From assembly GCA_021292105.1 (NCBI GenBank), contig CM037869.1, positions 11,800,471 through 11,864,470 on the forward strand: a stretch of 64,000 bases of DNA. Reading direction: 5' to 3'. Under the pieces are notes generated by a model that ran no database searches, had not been told where the DNA came from, and saw only the letters and a program-made list of their open reading frames with translations. The position numbers and the translations under genes are program-made. The stretch's first letter is position 1, and each line of letters begins with the position of its first letter. Of this stretch, positions 15,801 through 36,598 are shown piece by piece. The DNA comes from Anadara kagoshimensis. Lineage: Eukaryota; Mollusca; Bivalvia; Arcoida; Arcidae.

Positions 15801-16081
15801 CCTGTGTACAGTAGGCCTGCTGTATAATGCCATCAGCGCAAAGCACAGACAAAATTTTTGCACCTTTGCCTACAGCTGGAAATGTCTCGATGTAAGTAAA
15901 ATATTACTTGACTGGGACACTTAACACCATCACTCAACTCAACTCTTCATCAATGTTAGGGACTTAAACTCATATTTTGTTTTTAGTTGTTGCTAATTTG
16001 TTATATTTTATTTTACAGGTGCATGTTTCTTCTCCATCTTCTAAGAAGTTAAAATTTGACCGTAGCCCAGTACGATCCTGA
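399..16081 (+). CDS. EMSY: EMSY orthologue with C-terminal bromodomain (5' part outside window)
   Basis: Chromatin-associated transcriptional repressor; human EMSY binds BRCA2 and works with SIN3/KDM5-type complexes (family knowledge). Exons read from splice sites: 399-591, 1229-1399, 2682-2938, 4033-4167, 5135-5306, 5872-6048, 6740-6975, 7893-8229, 8601-8761, 9018-9240, 9957-10104, 12699-12781, 13706-13785, 14942-15106, 16019-16081. All phases match; 2601 nt, 866 residues plus TGA. Recognition rests on blocks shared with human EMSY: IQIRQEGG followed by MKIITQSV, SKILPRP, GGKIIS, KPNVIVVQKT and LDPQTGIFY. The body is Thr/Val/Gln-rich, then acidic (8601-9240), then has a basic KRKRK patch and a bromodomain. 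The N-terminal ENT domain expected for EMSY must lie left of the window. The junction to the bromodomain is discussed separately. Confidence 0.88.
610..820 (+). repeat. Two-copy tandem duplication in EMSY intron
   Basis: A segment beginning 'atgtccaagtgagctatctt' at about 608 recurs at about 740, followed in both copies by 'tgtacaaagtacagaaaagc'. Period is roughly 130 bp. It starts 15 bp downstream of the donor site at 592. Confidence 0.7.
957..1240 (+). repeat. EMSY: Diverged duplication of an intron 3' end including acceptor
   Basis: The segment ending 'ttttaggtatgaagatta' (about 1087-1104) resembles the true acceptor region 'cttgtaggtatgaagatta' at 1222-1240. The preceding text ('gcatgatgaaatgtatg', 'tgttatttcac') also recurs in shifted form. 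It is an old, decayed duplication of about 137 bp that brought a second acceptor-like AG and the first exon bases. Confidence 0.6.
1279..2076 (+). repeat. EMSY: Six-copy array of EMSY exon 3' end plus donor site
   Basis: Unit of 131 bp (one copy 141 bp because of a 'ggtggttagt' insertion), starting 'ttacccagaccatcacag' and ending in the donor 'attggtaagtt'. Starts of 'acccag' fall at 1281, 1412, 1543, 1684, 1815 and 1946. Only the first copy belongs to the real exon (1229-1399), which has an acceptor; the other five lie in the intron. 131 is not a multiple of 3, and reading through the first donor meets a stop at 1429-1431, so the first donor must be used. Copies are almost identical, so the expansion is recent. 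Confidence 0.9.
3018..3342 (+). repeat. SINE family A, full copy with tRNA-like head
   Basis: Head 'cactgcggtagctcagttgg' resembles a tRNA A box, with a B-box-like 'gggttttatcccc' downstream. The body 'acttgaaaataggt', 'aatgacatcagcg' and tail 'gaaatattcttgactggg' match the other family members. Confidence 0.85.
4178..4343 (+). mobile_element. Hairpin MITE
   Basis: Two arms of about 65 bp are nearly perfect reverse complements. Left arm runs from 'aatagaatctgtcacatg' through 'gtctcggtgatgtgatgtaa'; right arm from 'ttacatcacatcaccgagac' to 'tagattctat'. The loop is about 30 bp. It starts about 10 bp inside the intron after the donor at 4168. Confidence 0.8.
4792..5005 (+). repeat. SINE family A, diverged copy
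   Basis: Diverged head ('caactcagttgacagagcac', 'gaggtttgaaccc'), then 'aacactcagcattaagatatg' and the tail 'acacctatagctggtgacat'. The 3' end is lost. Confidence 0.7.
6299..6675 (+). repeat. Repeat family R1 with internal 161-bp duplication
   Basis: Begins 'tatcccctgcctttcgaaga' and contains two tandem copies of a unit starting 'ggagtaattctc' (about 6358 and 6519). A relative is at 55845-56370. Short frames across it are chance products of the repeat. Confidence 0.7.
7034..7262 (+). repeat. Repeat family R2
   Basis: Starts 'ataccccgtaaactagtttg', has 'ctgtctgtccatccctctgt', and ends 'tctcaagagacagttctag'. Reverse copies are at 49312-49566 and, as a fragment, at 21155-21225. Confidence 0.7.
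7330..7585 (+). mobile_element. MITE family M1 copy (decayed left end)
   Basis: Contains 'gtcaaaactaaatgcagatg' and ends 'gctaaggaattattgtgaaa' then 'ccggggcc', matching the copies at 58285-58478 and 54310-54570. Confidence 0.7.
8340..8530 (+). repeat. Fragment of the AGGTCA-array element family
   Basis: 'attaacacctattttctact', 'actggacaaatttcaattaa' and 'ccatagtaaccaaaattagg' parallel positions 10660-10795 of the large element at 10590-12605. The tandem part is missing. Confidence 0.6.
9845..9884 (+). repeat. (AC)n microsatellite
   Basis: About 20 uninterrupted AC dinucleotides in an EMSY intron. Confidence 0.97.
10059..15106 (+). CDS. EMSY: Bromodomain exons of the EMSY gene
   Basis: Four exons (end of 9957-10104, 12699-12781, 13706-13785, 14942-15106) encode an acetyl-lysine-binding module of about 110 residues. 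Visible landmarks: WTRACLGLIQRVSRYRG as first helix, ASWFTEPVD as the WPF-like shelf, PDYYSIVKNPMDFGTI with the ZA-loop tyrosine and the PMD motif, and RLYNPPGS carrying the conserved acetyl-lysine asparagine. The domain therefore looks complete and able to bind. Phases run 2, 1, 0 and 0 across the junctions without a break from the EMSY-specific exons, which supports one transcript. A short basic tail (SSKKLKF) follows in the last exon. Confidence 0.85.
10590..12605 (+). mobile_element. Element with ~145-bp tandem array carrying AGGTCA motifs
   Basis: Starts 'tttttagctcaactgaccga' and ends 'caggcccatgggcctcttgt'. Its core is nine tandem units of about 145 bp, each with 'ttcaaaggtcaaggtcacag', 'gaaaactattaactttttg' and 'aggcatgtatattagaatg'. 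A second copy in reverse orientation is at 50605-53050, and a shorter relative at 8340. No transposase frame is visible, so it is probably non-autonomous. It fills the EMSY intron just before the bromodomain exons. Confidence 0.8.
12787..13700 (+). other. EMSY intron, no recognisable element
   Basis: AT-rich intronic sequence. A 154-codon frame (13339-13803) spans its end, but only the exon part at 13706-13785 is supported as coding. Confidence 0.6.
14561..14892 (+). repeat. SINE family A, full copy
   Basis: tRNA-like head 'ccactgcagtagctcagttg' with 'tagagtgc', then body and complete tail ending 'gttagacaccattacgcaac'. Ends 50 bp before the EMSY exon acceptor at 14941. Confidence 0.85.
15180..15350 (+). 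mobile_element. MITE family M2
   Basis: Ends resemble short inverted repeats: 'cagtcaaacct' at the left, 'agacagatttgact' at the right. A relative is at 29630-29772 and degraded pieces occur near 22400-22700. Confidence 0.6.
15691..15946 (+). repeat. SINE family A, headless copy
   Basis: Starts at 'acccaagacttgaaagtggg', the point just after the tRNA-like head, and runs to the tail 'ctgggacacttaacaccatc'. Sits in the last EMSY intron. Confidence 0.8.
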
Positions 16082-18360
16082 CACCAATAACCTCACAGTG
16101 AAGGAAAGTTTATCAGCCCTATATAACATGATGTTACATGATGTGTGATATAGGAAATCACTATCTACAGTGGTGCTTACTGCATAGTGTTGTTTGTCAC
16201 AGTTTAATGTGAAACACACTTGACAAACACAACAGAGGAAGTCCAGTGGTTACAATTCTTGTTGAACTACTATGGTAGCGTGAAGGATTTGTGCAATATA
16301 AGACTGAGTTATTCCAGTCTGGCTACATGACCTGTGTTGTGTGGTTGCTATTTCAGTTTGACTACATTAGCTGTATCATGTGATTGGCAAGACTAACAGT
16401 CACTCAGCTAACTGGTTCACATTGTATTAAGACAGAATGAATTCTGATCGTTAATACTAGAAACAGTTAAACTGAAGGCTTCCACCAACAAAATAATTGT
16501 TATCACCCAAAGATATACATTACATGTGTATTATGAATATTTTAAATTCCGTTCAGAGAGTGTAATGACAACAGGCATATAAGGAGGTAGATTTGTTTAT
16601 CAGTACTTAAAGTGTTGCTATGGTAATGACCATATTTACTGTTATGAGAATAAAAATCCTTAAAAGGATTGTTATCATGCACGTGTTACTCTGACAACAA
16701 CCATATTTACTGTTAATGAACATTTAAACCATTCATGTTATTGTTGCTATGGTAACAACTTGTTATTGAACTGAACATATTTACACATATTACAGATTTA
16801 TAGTTAGTTAATTTTTATCATACATTTGTTTGTTGCTTTGTAAATGAACAATCTGTTGTTAATTTTTATTAAACCATTATTGCTTTGGTAACAAACATCA
16901 ACTCTTATGGGAATGATTTTTTAAAACTTAATGAATGAATTGGTAAGAAGAGATAGTTATTTTACTATGAATTTGTCATGTATAACTACCATGCTTCATT
17001 GCAAATATTATCAAACATAACGTGCCAATGATGATTCTGAAGACCTTGCGGTTTTTCAGAATTATCACTTCATAATGTACCTGAAGATGTTATAGTCAGT
17101 TATAGCATTATCACATTATAATGTTACTGTACCAAAGATAAGATTCAAGTTGAAGAATTCTGTTGGAATAGAGTTGGATCAAAGTCCAGGATACCCTTTA
17201 TATTTGTGTGGGAAATCTGTTTACTAGGTTCATAAGCAATCTTGTTTAGAATTTATTTTGTTTACCAAGTTTTCCTGAGCATTATATAAACAAATATTAA
17301 CCTTAGGTATAGGTAAACCACAGTGACCTGTGCTTGACCTTTCATTAGGAATATTGATACACAGTGGTCTACCCAATACATAGGTAGTGATATAGTCTGT
17401 CGGCGATATCTTGGCAGAGTGTTTATAAACATGGAAGAGTCCATATTATGTAGATAGGGACATATAAAGGTGGGGTTGACAAATAAACAGGTTTCGTACA
17501 GGCCTGGAAAAGTCTTAAATTTTGAGGTTTGCCCTAAGAAGACCCTAAAAACGAGTCTGACCCTAAAAAGCCCTTGAATTTATCCTGAAGGCCCTAAAAA
17601 GCCCTTGAATTTAGCCAGTTGGGTGCCTGTATTTCAATAGTTAGTGGTTGCAAATAGACCGATATAAATAAAAAATTAATTGATGTTACATTGAAATGTG
17701 CAATTGAAAGGTACCTGGCCCAACTGAAGGCCCAACTTCAACCTCCACTTCACATGTCGTCACTATGGACATATTTGATTGATTGAGTTGCCTTTGCACT
17801 AATATTTTTTGCTAAAATTGTCCCTCTGATTAGGCCTTAAATTTGCAAAAAAGACCCTGAAAAGACCCTAAAAAGTCCTTAAATTTGGAGTCCAAATATC
17901 TGTATGAACCCTGATAAACATCTATTAATGTGTTTATATATGCATAGGATAACACAGTTTTTATACCTGTTGGTGTATAATAAACTTGCCCATGTTTACA
18001 AACACTCTGCTACAATATTGTTGATGGACTATAAGAGTTGCAGTTAATACATAGAAAATACATCTTTCTTATAAATTACAGAAAACAAACACCTGTGTCC
18101 CCTATAAGTAAATAAACTGTCCATCATAAGTATTTAGATTAAAGGTCAAGCCGACAGGTGAATGTTGTTTGCCTATATTGTACATAACAAGTTACACAAG
18201 GGACAATAGTAAACAATTGTATAAAACAACCATATATGTAAACACATAAACGGTTCATTTTACATGTGTACATCTTGTTTTTGTATATGTACATCTTAAA
18301 AAGTGCAATAGTTAAATAAATGAAATAAAATGCGTAAAACAATTTCCATTTGTTGTCTTT
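16082..18360 (+). other. EMSY: EMSY 3' UTR and downstream sequence
   Basis: Follows the TGA at 16079-16081. Possible poly(A) signals include AATAAA near 16649 and 17978 and a cluster near 18315-18326; the sequence alone does not say which is used. A block at 17490-17910 repeats 'ccctaaaaagcccttgaat' several times between ends 'ttcgtacagg' and the reverse complement of 'gttcatacag', probably a small DNA-transposon remnant. Confidence 0.5.
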
Positions 18361-18939
18361 ATTATATATGAGGGATTTTTGCACAAATTTGTGAAAATTT
18401 TGTTTTGAATTAAGTGTCGTTTTCCATTTTAAATGTCAAGCTTCTGTAATATATATACCAGTAACAGTGTGGATGAACATGACTGGCTTTTTCAAGCTTG
18501 GTTACCTTAACCAACTGGTTAGTGAAAATTAAAATTCTTTTAAAATTTCAAGTATTAGATATAAAAATAGTTTAAATTTAACTGCTTCAATTTGAAAATA
18601 ACAATTGTGTGCAATTATTTTTCAACAGAAATTTCTGAAATATTCAGTACACAAAATATTAATTTTTGCTAACCAAATAATTAAGCTAACAGATCTTTGA
18701 ACCACCAGGAAAGTAAATATTTAGCATTGCTAATAGGACAAAATTTTACTTTGTAAAAATCTTGGAAATTTATTTTCTATTACATGTACATTTGTTTTCT
18801 CCTAATCTGCTGTCTCAAGTCCTTTAGAAATATTACTGCCAATTAGCAATCATATCAAATGCAAAGATACCAATTCTATGTTCAATTCACTGTTCCATAA
18901 GCTAAGTAACAACTTTGACAACTGAAAAATTAAGTTAAA

Positions 18940-19035
18940 AGCATGAATGTTCACATTGGAAGCGATTTTCGGTGCTGTGGGGGTAAGAACCTCCTGTCTA
19001 GCTAGCTACACCAACCATGTGTGAAATCAAAATTG
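18940..19035 (-). repeat. 3' end fragment of the reverse-transcriptase element
   Basis: 'gtaagaacctcctgtctagc' and 'tagctacaccaaccatgtgt' match the non-coding tail next to the reverse transcriptase at 58758-58940 and the fragment at 50038-50190. Confidence 0.6.
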
Positions 19036-19274
19036 AAAGATTTTGTTTTTATGACCTTGTTATTTTGACCAGGGTATATTTTAAATAGGAAAAGCAACCA
19101 AGAATATGATTGATATACAGTAATAAGTGGGATATGGTAAATTATTGAAACCACATATAATAAAACTCCCAGTTTTGGTTAGACATATGATATAAAATGA
19201 CACAATAGTTTATAATGATGTAGTTAGGTTTTTCATTGGTTTCTAATCAATCCATTTATTTAAGAAAGGACTTT

Positions 19275-19500
19275 AGTGCTTGAAGGGGTATGAGTGACCA
19301 GGGGGTCTATAGTCTTAATTTACAGATCACAGTGCCTAGGTTTGAATCTGGCTGATTATAGTGTCAGAAAGTTTGTAATTTTGCTTGGCTAAGGTAAGTG
19401 GATTTCTCTGGACACTCTGGTTTCCCCCACCATTCCAGAACTGACCCCCTTGATATATGTGGACTGGGACATAAAACACTTGTTACTCCACTTCATTTAA
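19275..19500 (+). repeat. SINE family B copy
   Basis: Diagnostic order: 'gatcacagtgcctaggtttg', 'gtcagaaagtttgtaatt', 'ctctggacactctggtttcc', 'gactgggacataaaacact', 'actccact'. Related copies at 21340, 24262, 25965, 40350 and 44497. Confidence 0.75.
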
Positions 19501-19532
19501 TGCCTAAATTCAAATCTCAAAACAGCAGACAA

Positions 19533-19868
19533 CCACTACAGTAGCTCGGTAGAATGCTTACTCCGTAAGTGGGAGGTTGTTGGTTCAATCCCCTGCCGAC
19601 TCTGACCCCAAGATTTGAAAGTGGGTAGTGGCTGTTCTTTTGCCAAGCACTCAGCATTACGAAATGAAAGTCACGGTTCTTTGGGATGGGAACTTAAAAT
19701 AAACAAGGTCTCTTGTCATAGTAGGCTTGGCACAAAAAAAGAACCCTGCTGTATCATGCCATAAGTGCATTGCACAAGCAAAATTTCTGCACCTTCGCCT
19801 ATAGATGGCAACATCTCAATATAAGTGAAATATTCTTGACTGGGACATTACACATCATTACTCAACTG
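19533..19868 (+). repeat. SINE family A, full copy
   Basis: Head 'ccactacagtagctcggtag' with B-box-like 'ggttcaatcccc', then the full body and tail 'tcttgactgggacattacac'. Confidence 0.85.
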
Positions 19869-20719
19869 TCTCCTAATACTCTGGTTTCCTGTACAATCTC
19901 AGAACCGACCTTCACATCGGTGAAAAATTTTGACTGGGAAATATAAACCATAACTGCACTCTACTTCAGAGCTTTAAAAAGCAAAGAAATATCTACCAAT
20001 AATGACTAAGAACAGAATTTGACATACTTATAATTTATTTCAATGTCAAAATACAAAACTTGTTTAAAAGCTGAAGTTACCAGACTGATTAGATCCATTC
20101 AATCTTATAACAAAACATTGGCTGGAGGTCAAAGTAGAATGATTTTACATTTAGACCAGGCAACTTCATTCTGTTGTATTAGCACTAAAACTGTCACCAG
20201 ATTATATCTAAACACTGTCAGCTTTTAGTAATTCTATGTGACTTGTATAAGTAAGGTACCAGTACCGGAAATAAAAGTAAGTCTGACAGTCTAAGACTGG
20301 TAACTTTTCCAACAGGCTCATATATACCATAATAGAAAATGTAGATATTGTCAAAACAAGGACTGGTTGTTTCCACAAGAAATGCTGCTTTATAACCATG
20401 ATGAAATTAACATCATAATGTTTTGAAGTTGTATTTAGAATACATCCAAAATAACACACACTTGAAATGAAAATACTTGTTTTGAAAAGACAATTTTAGT
20501 ATCGAAATATAAATGCAGATATTTCAACAAAATTCAGTCATAGTTAGTCCATTAAATCTTCTCTAGTGTTTAAGCTGAAATTGTCATATTGTATAATAAC
20601 TTTTAATTGCATCATTGGAAAACATGTAACTGCTAAATCCTCGATGTTGTTTATCATTATCAGATGACATCTCCATTGAGGATTATAAAACTGTCATATC
20701 ACAGTGACAATAAACCGAT

Positions 20720-31119
<10,400 letters not shown>

Positions 31120-31415
31120 TGTGATTTAGATATCTAAGAAGTGTGAAAATGTTACAGAAAGTTAGAAAATTTGCAGTGTTTTCCTAGTTTACAGTTTCTA
31201 CATGACTGTCATTCTGGGTTGAATCGACGCTTTGAAAAACGTGGTTATTTTCGAAAATGAAAAGCGGAAAGAGTGGGTATATTATCCGGAACTGCACCGA
31301 TTGAGTATCACCATGTTTTAATTCACTCTTGCCTGTAACATGTAAAATTACGCTTTTTATGTGAAATTTACATTTTAATAATTAAAATTTAATGTATTTT
31401 TATACTCTTTAATCC
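31120..31415 (-). promoter_or_regulatory. COPS6: COPS6 upstream region
   Basis: Sequence immediately 5' of the COPS6 start codon. No TATA box is convincing. It is presumed to hold the promoter only because of its position. Confidence 0.3.
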
Positions 31416-31416
31416 A

Positions 31417-31524
31417 CAAGGGCCAGTTTCATAATAAAATTTAAAATACCCATAATACCCGGCAAAAGAGTACTTTTTTATATACCTATTGGGATTTTTA
31501 AAATTTCATTATGAAACTGACCCA
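31417..31524 (+). mobile_element. Short hairpin MITE beside the MULE
   Basis: 'gggccagtttcataataaaa' at the left pairs with 'ttcattatgaaactgaccc' at the right; about 105 bp in all. It ends three bases before the MULE target duplication. Confidence 0.65.
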
Positions 31525-31526
31525 TG

Positions 31527-31535
31527 TGCTTTAAT
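31527..31535 (+). other. MULE target-site duplication, left
   Basis: TGCTTTAAT, identical to 36599-36607. Nine bp is the usual Mutator-type duplication. Confidence 0.92.
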
Positions 31536-32466
31536 GAGAGGGTATAAAATGTGTAGGCGGGCTGGCAAAATCTTACAACCTAATTTTCAATGTTCTATAT
31601 TTCAATAAATATCTGCTTGATTTTTATAATATTTTCACATGATATCCGGCATTACCTCAATTTTTAAAATATGTTTATGATTTTAAAAAATATTTAATAT
31701 TTTTGAAGTTATTAAAAAAAATATGGGCTACACTTTTTCCAATCGGTCAAAATTCATCCGAGACAGGATGACAAAATCTTACAACCCAATTTTCATTGAT
31801 CTATATTTCAATAAATATTTATTGGATATTTATAATATTTTCACATAATATCCGGCATTACCTCAATTTTTAAAATATATTTTTGAATTTCAAAAATATT
31901 TAATATTTTTGAAGTTATTAAAAAAAACATGGGCTACACTTTTTCCAATCGGTCAAAATTCATGCGAGGTAGGACGAGTGAGCTTTGAAGATTGATCGAT
32001 ATCTCTCCACATAATTATGCTTGCCTATTAAAATTTACAACAAATACGCGGAAGATATATATCTATAATAATTTTAAAGGGTATTTTCTATAATGCAGTG
32101 GTTTTCTTTTTATAATCGATTGTTTGTGACAGTTTATTGTTCTTAAATTGCGATAAGTACGCCGCCATCTTTGATCAAGGGAGATAAACACATTGGTATA
32201 ATGAGAACGCTTGGCCATGATTTAAAAATCATGTTTCCAGATCCCACGACGAGGACGTGGTTCTCAAGGGATCCACATTTATTTGATTAGATATCCATCT
32301 CATTTATTTATAGATTTATATTATCAATTTTGAATGAATATCTAATATAGCAAAAATGTTTAATTTATTTTAATTAATTTAGTTAGCAGAAGTAAAACAT
32401 ACATCCGATTTTACTAATTTTTGGGTTTACTAAATGGACTTATGACAACTTGAGAATTTAGTACTA

Positions 32467-32960
32467 ATCAGCTGGTATAGACACAATCGTCAATGTGCCG
32501 CTCCAACCCAGAGCCACCAAAGGATTGTACTACATTATCCACAATAAATAAAATAAAAACAACAAAAAGGAAAGCTGTTGTATACACTTTATTACATAAT
32601 TTATATACAATACACTGTTTAAAAATGGTCAAAGTTAGAAAAAATACAGAAAATTTGGTGTTGGCAATAATCAGCTGGTATTAACACTGTGTGCCGCTCC
32701 AACTCAGAGCCACCAAAGGATAAAGCCAACACCAAGACAATAAAATTCATAATTAGCACTAAATTGGCCACAATTAATGAAATGATAACAACAATAACGA
32801 AAGCTTTTGTATACTTTATTACATAATTCATATGCAATACACTGTTTAAAATTGTCAAAGTCAGAAAAATACAGAAAATTTGGTGTTGGCAATAATCAGC
32901 TGGTATTAACACTGTGTGCCGCTCCAACTCAGAGCCACCAAAGGATCACGCCAACACCAA
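32467..32960 (+). repeat. Direct repeats inside the MULE
   Basis: 'aatcagctggtat' followed by 'gtgccgctccaac' and 'agccaccaaaggat' appears at about 32467, 32671 and 32897. The intervening text ('actttattacataatt', 'cagaaaatttggtgttggca') is duplicated too. Period is about 204-226 bp. Downstream of the transposase in its reading direction. Confidence 0.8.
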
Positions 32961-32967
32961 GACAAAC

Positions 32968-35241
32968 TTATTCAATGTCATGTATTATACTGTTTTTATC
33001 AAAAAATGTAACATAAGTTTTGTCTTCTAAAATAAGCCATGTACGTCCCTGTTTTTGCTGATCTGTAAGTTTAGTTAATTCTTTATTTTCGTTTTTCAAA
33101 TCATTTGGGGTTTCAGATGAGTTAATTACATCGTCTCGTATAACTATTAATTCCTCAGATACACATGTAGAAGGTTTTGAAGTTTTAGGTTTTTTAGGAA
33201 GTGACAATCTTCTTCTTTTAGTCTGTAATTCTGTTAATTTTTCAGAATTTTGGGGTTTTTGGTCGTTTGTAACGTTATCATTATCATTTAAGGAAATTTT
33301 TCTTTTTAGAGAAAGTTCAACTTTCTGTTCATGGACAGTTTCAAAATTTATTCTTTTTTTTGGCAGATTTATGTTCTTTGGATAACTCAGTTTTATGGAC
33401 CTTGTTTTTTAAAATCGACTTCGGGGTTTTCTTAATACTTCCATCTATTTTAATATCCATGTTAATTTTACATTGAGGTGTTGAAGTTTCTACTGGTCTA
33501 GAATAATCAAAATGGATAGTACTATCCATATTAACATTAGGACACTCTTGTTCATTGTCATGAAAATTAGAATCGGGGGCTGCGTTTACTGTGGCGTTCG
33601 ATCCATTTTATCAATAGGTCTAGGTATCTTTTTATCTTCTTATCTAAACGTTTTCTACTGTTTCTTCTAAGTTTCGTTAAATTGAATTCCCTGTTTATTT
33701 CACTATCTTCTAATCCAATGCTGATCTTAACTGCCAAAATATGATAACAAGTCCCAGTTGATGGACACTGGCATTTTTCTTTTGGGTAAATTTCAACCGC
33801 ATATTTATCGTTTTTTGATCCTTCAACCATAAACGCCTTTGCCTCGGAAACATGATGGACCCGTTTCTGTTTCACAGCCAGTATAGCGTGCTCCTTTTTG
33901 TACTATCTTGTCATCTAATCTAGTTGCATTTTCAGGGATATTGTCAGAAATATCTTGATACAAATCATGTTGTATTGGCTGTTGTTGTTCCTGGTTTTCC
34001 TGAATATTCATTTTTCCCTTGACAAGTTCTATTATATCGTCAGGAGAGCAAATGTCATTGGGCATCTTAATGTCTCTAGGATCAAGACCCGCCGATCGAT
34101 GGATAGGTTTAAGTTTGAATTCACCTACACCAGAAAGGCCTCTCAAAATTTCACAATAGAAAAAATTCTGTAGATAATAAAAAGATAATACGATACTATC
34201 TAGCGGGACTTCTTTCCACTTGGTCAATCGTTTCATCAATGCATGCATACTTTCCGAAATGTTATTTGTTATACCAGAATATGGATCATAGATATCTAAA
34301 TTCTCTAAAATCCAACGACCAGAATGTTCTATGATACTTTTTTTAAGATGATTTTCGAAATACTCAATCATAGACTTACTCCATTTATGTGATAGTTGTT
34401 CAAATAATAATTCAAATTCATCCTCTGAGCTCGAGTGAAGTAGAGATCTTACATTGTCCATGTAAACGGTTATGTCATCTGATGTAGCGCCATGGCCTTT
34501 TAACCATCGTTTCAAATCCTGAAGAATATGGTTCCAGCAATAAATAATTTTTGCGTTTGGTAAACTGACTGATATTGCATTAGTGATGCTTTGCTCCCTA
34601 TCGGTAACAACAATTGATTCCTTCTTAGTAAGATTTGGAACTAGTTTCTTAATTTTCTGCCAAAAAAACTCATGTACATCTACTGATTTCCTGTCGTGAA
34701 TGAAAAAAGCAGCCGGTATTATTCTATTACCTTTGAATAAGACGTGCCTAAAAACAAGGGTAGATACGAAAACATCGCCCATAAGAAAAGTTGTGTCATA
34801 TGACATATATAGTGTTTCGTCGGATTTAACCGCTAGAAGCTTATTCAGTTCCGTTAAAAGTTCTGACGAAGCTACAATACATCTCAATTCTGGGACTATG
34901 GCCAAATCATGGATATATTTGTCTAAATGGTAGTGTAGCTCAACGGTACTATAAATTTCATCACGACTCAGTTTCCTTCTTTGGCGTTCATTGCTTTGTT
35001 GGTTCTTAATTTGCCTTATGTTACGCGGATTTAAAACTCCTTGATATTCTCCACTAACTTTGTTTTGGGTAACCATTTCTTTATATATTTCTGAAGGTTG
35101 TTTCTCAATACTTGTTATACGGATTTGTTGATTGACAGATGGAAGTGTTCTAATAAAATTATCACTCTGGGATATTCGTGCATTGCCATGTGCTCTTGGT
35201 ATAAAAAGAGTCTCGTCTCCAGTGTAATGACAAAAACGCAA
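32968..35241 (-). pseudogene. MULE transposase with SWIM zinc finger, frameshifted
   Basis: The 472-codon frame at 33823-35241 carries a MULE-type DDE core: D149 in MSYDTTF, D214 in VVTDREQ, the CWNH motif at 235-238, and an N/E cluster (TNNISESMHALMK) near 325-337. The SWIM finger CQCPSTGTCYH is in another frame at 33567-33875. The frame is lost near 33894-33899 at a run of five A; after that, residues such as VHHVSEAKAF continue sensibly. Two further frame changes near 33590 and 33345 (again at a homopolymer) separate Lys-rich tail frames 33341-33529 and 32968-33207. So it is either decayed or affected by sequencing indels. Residues upstream of 35241 may be missing. Confidence 0.85.
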
Positions 35242-35607
35242 AAAATGAGCACTAGTTAAGACGTGATCAGATCACTGGTTCACTATAAAGTGTGAATTGA
35301 AATTGCATTGGCATTCATTTTATAAGTTTTTTTTTTATCAGACCAAGCCACACTTACTATTAGGAATGGGCCTGACCCAAAAGGGGCGGTGTCTAACATT
35401 ATCCATGGTAAGCTTAGTACCGGTTATAGTCAAAGGGGTTCTCTATAAACACATTGAATTATTCACTGACGTTAAGAATCAAAGAAATTCCATTCCCATT
35501 GATTTATTTTTCGGCAAAATCCGTTGACGCTTGTGTTTATCTAGAACCGCGATGAAAGAAATCATTAGATATACATTATTTAATATATCATTTTAACGAA
35601 TAAATCA

Positions 35608-35623
35608 TGAAATAAATAAATAA

Positions 35624-35678
<55 letters not shown>

Positions 35679-35728
35679 ATATATGATTGGATATTTGCTT
35701 ATATATCTTAATTTTATTATTTGTGTAA

Positions 35729-35787
<59 letters not shown>

Positions 35788-35850
35788 ACATATGATTGAA
35801 TATTTGCTTATATATCTTAATTTTATTATTTGTGTAATAAATAAAAAAAA
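35608..35850 (+). repeat. (AAAT)n microsatellite, two blocks
   Basis: Blocks of 'aaataaataaat' at 35608-35680 and 35728-35788 separated by 'gattggatatttgcttatat', which itself recurs. Inside the MULE. Confidence 0.95.
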
Positions 35851-36598
35851 TAAATAAACAAAGAAACATTGTTGAATATTTGCATATAAATAATTTTTAT
35901 TACTAGCTGCTTTTACTGCACAAGAGGTTCACCATTACACAGGAGGGATTTACAGAAAAATAACTTATGGCGTCGTACTTATCGCAATTTAAGAACAATA
36001 AACTGTCACAAACAATCGATTATAAAAAGAAAACCACTGCATTATAGAAAATACCCTTTAAAATTATTATAGATATATATCTTCCGCGTATTTGTTGTAA
36101 ATTTTAATAGGCAAGCATAATTATGTGGAGAGATATCGATCAATCTTCAAAGCTCACTCGTCCTACCTCGCATGAATTTTGACCGATTGGAAAAAGTGTA
36201 GCCCATGTTTTTTTTAATAACTTCAAAAATATTAAATATTTTTGAAATTCAAAAATATATTTTAAAAATTGAGGTAATGCCGGATATTATGTGAAAATAT
36301 TATAAATATCCAATAAATATTTATTGAAATATAGATCAATGAAAATTGGGTTGTAAGATTTTGTCATCCTGTCTCGGATGAATTTTGACCGATTGGAAAA
36401 AGTGTAGCCCATATTTTTTTTAATAACTTCAAAAATATTAAATATTTTTTAAAATCATAACATATTTTAAAAATTGAGGTAATGCCGGATATCATGTGAA
36501 AATATTATAAAAATCAAGCAGATATTTATTGAAATATAGAACATTGAAAATTAGGTTGTAAGATTTTGCCAGCCCGCCTACACATTTTATACCCTCTC

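Larger units (their letters stand above)
31536..36598 (-). mobile_element. Mutator-like (MULE) DNA transposon, both ends intact
   Basis: 5063-bp element bounded by long inverted repeats (31536-32168 and 35966-36598, about 633 bp each) starting 'gagagggtataaaatg', and flanked by 9-bp direct duplications. Each inverted repeat holds two tandem subunits of about 230 bp ('aaaatcttacaaccyaattt', 'tccaatcggtcaaaattcat'). The single transposase gene is on the minus strand. Between the repeats are also direct repeats near 32467-32945 and (AAAT)n tracts at 35608-35850. It sits between COPS6 and the receptor gene, 0.4 kb from the COPS6 start codon. Confidence 0.93.
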
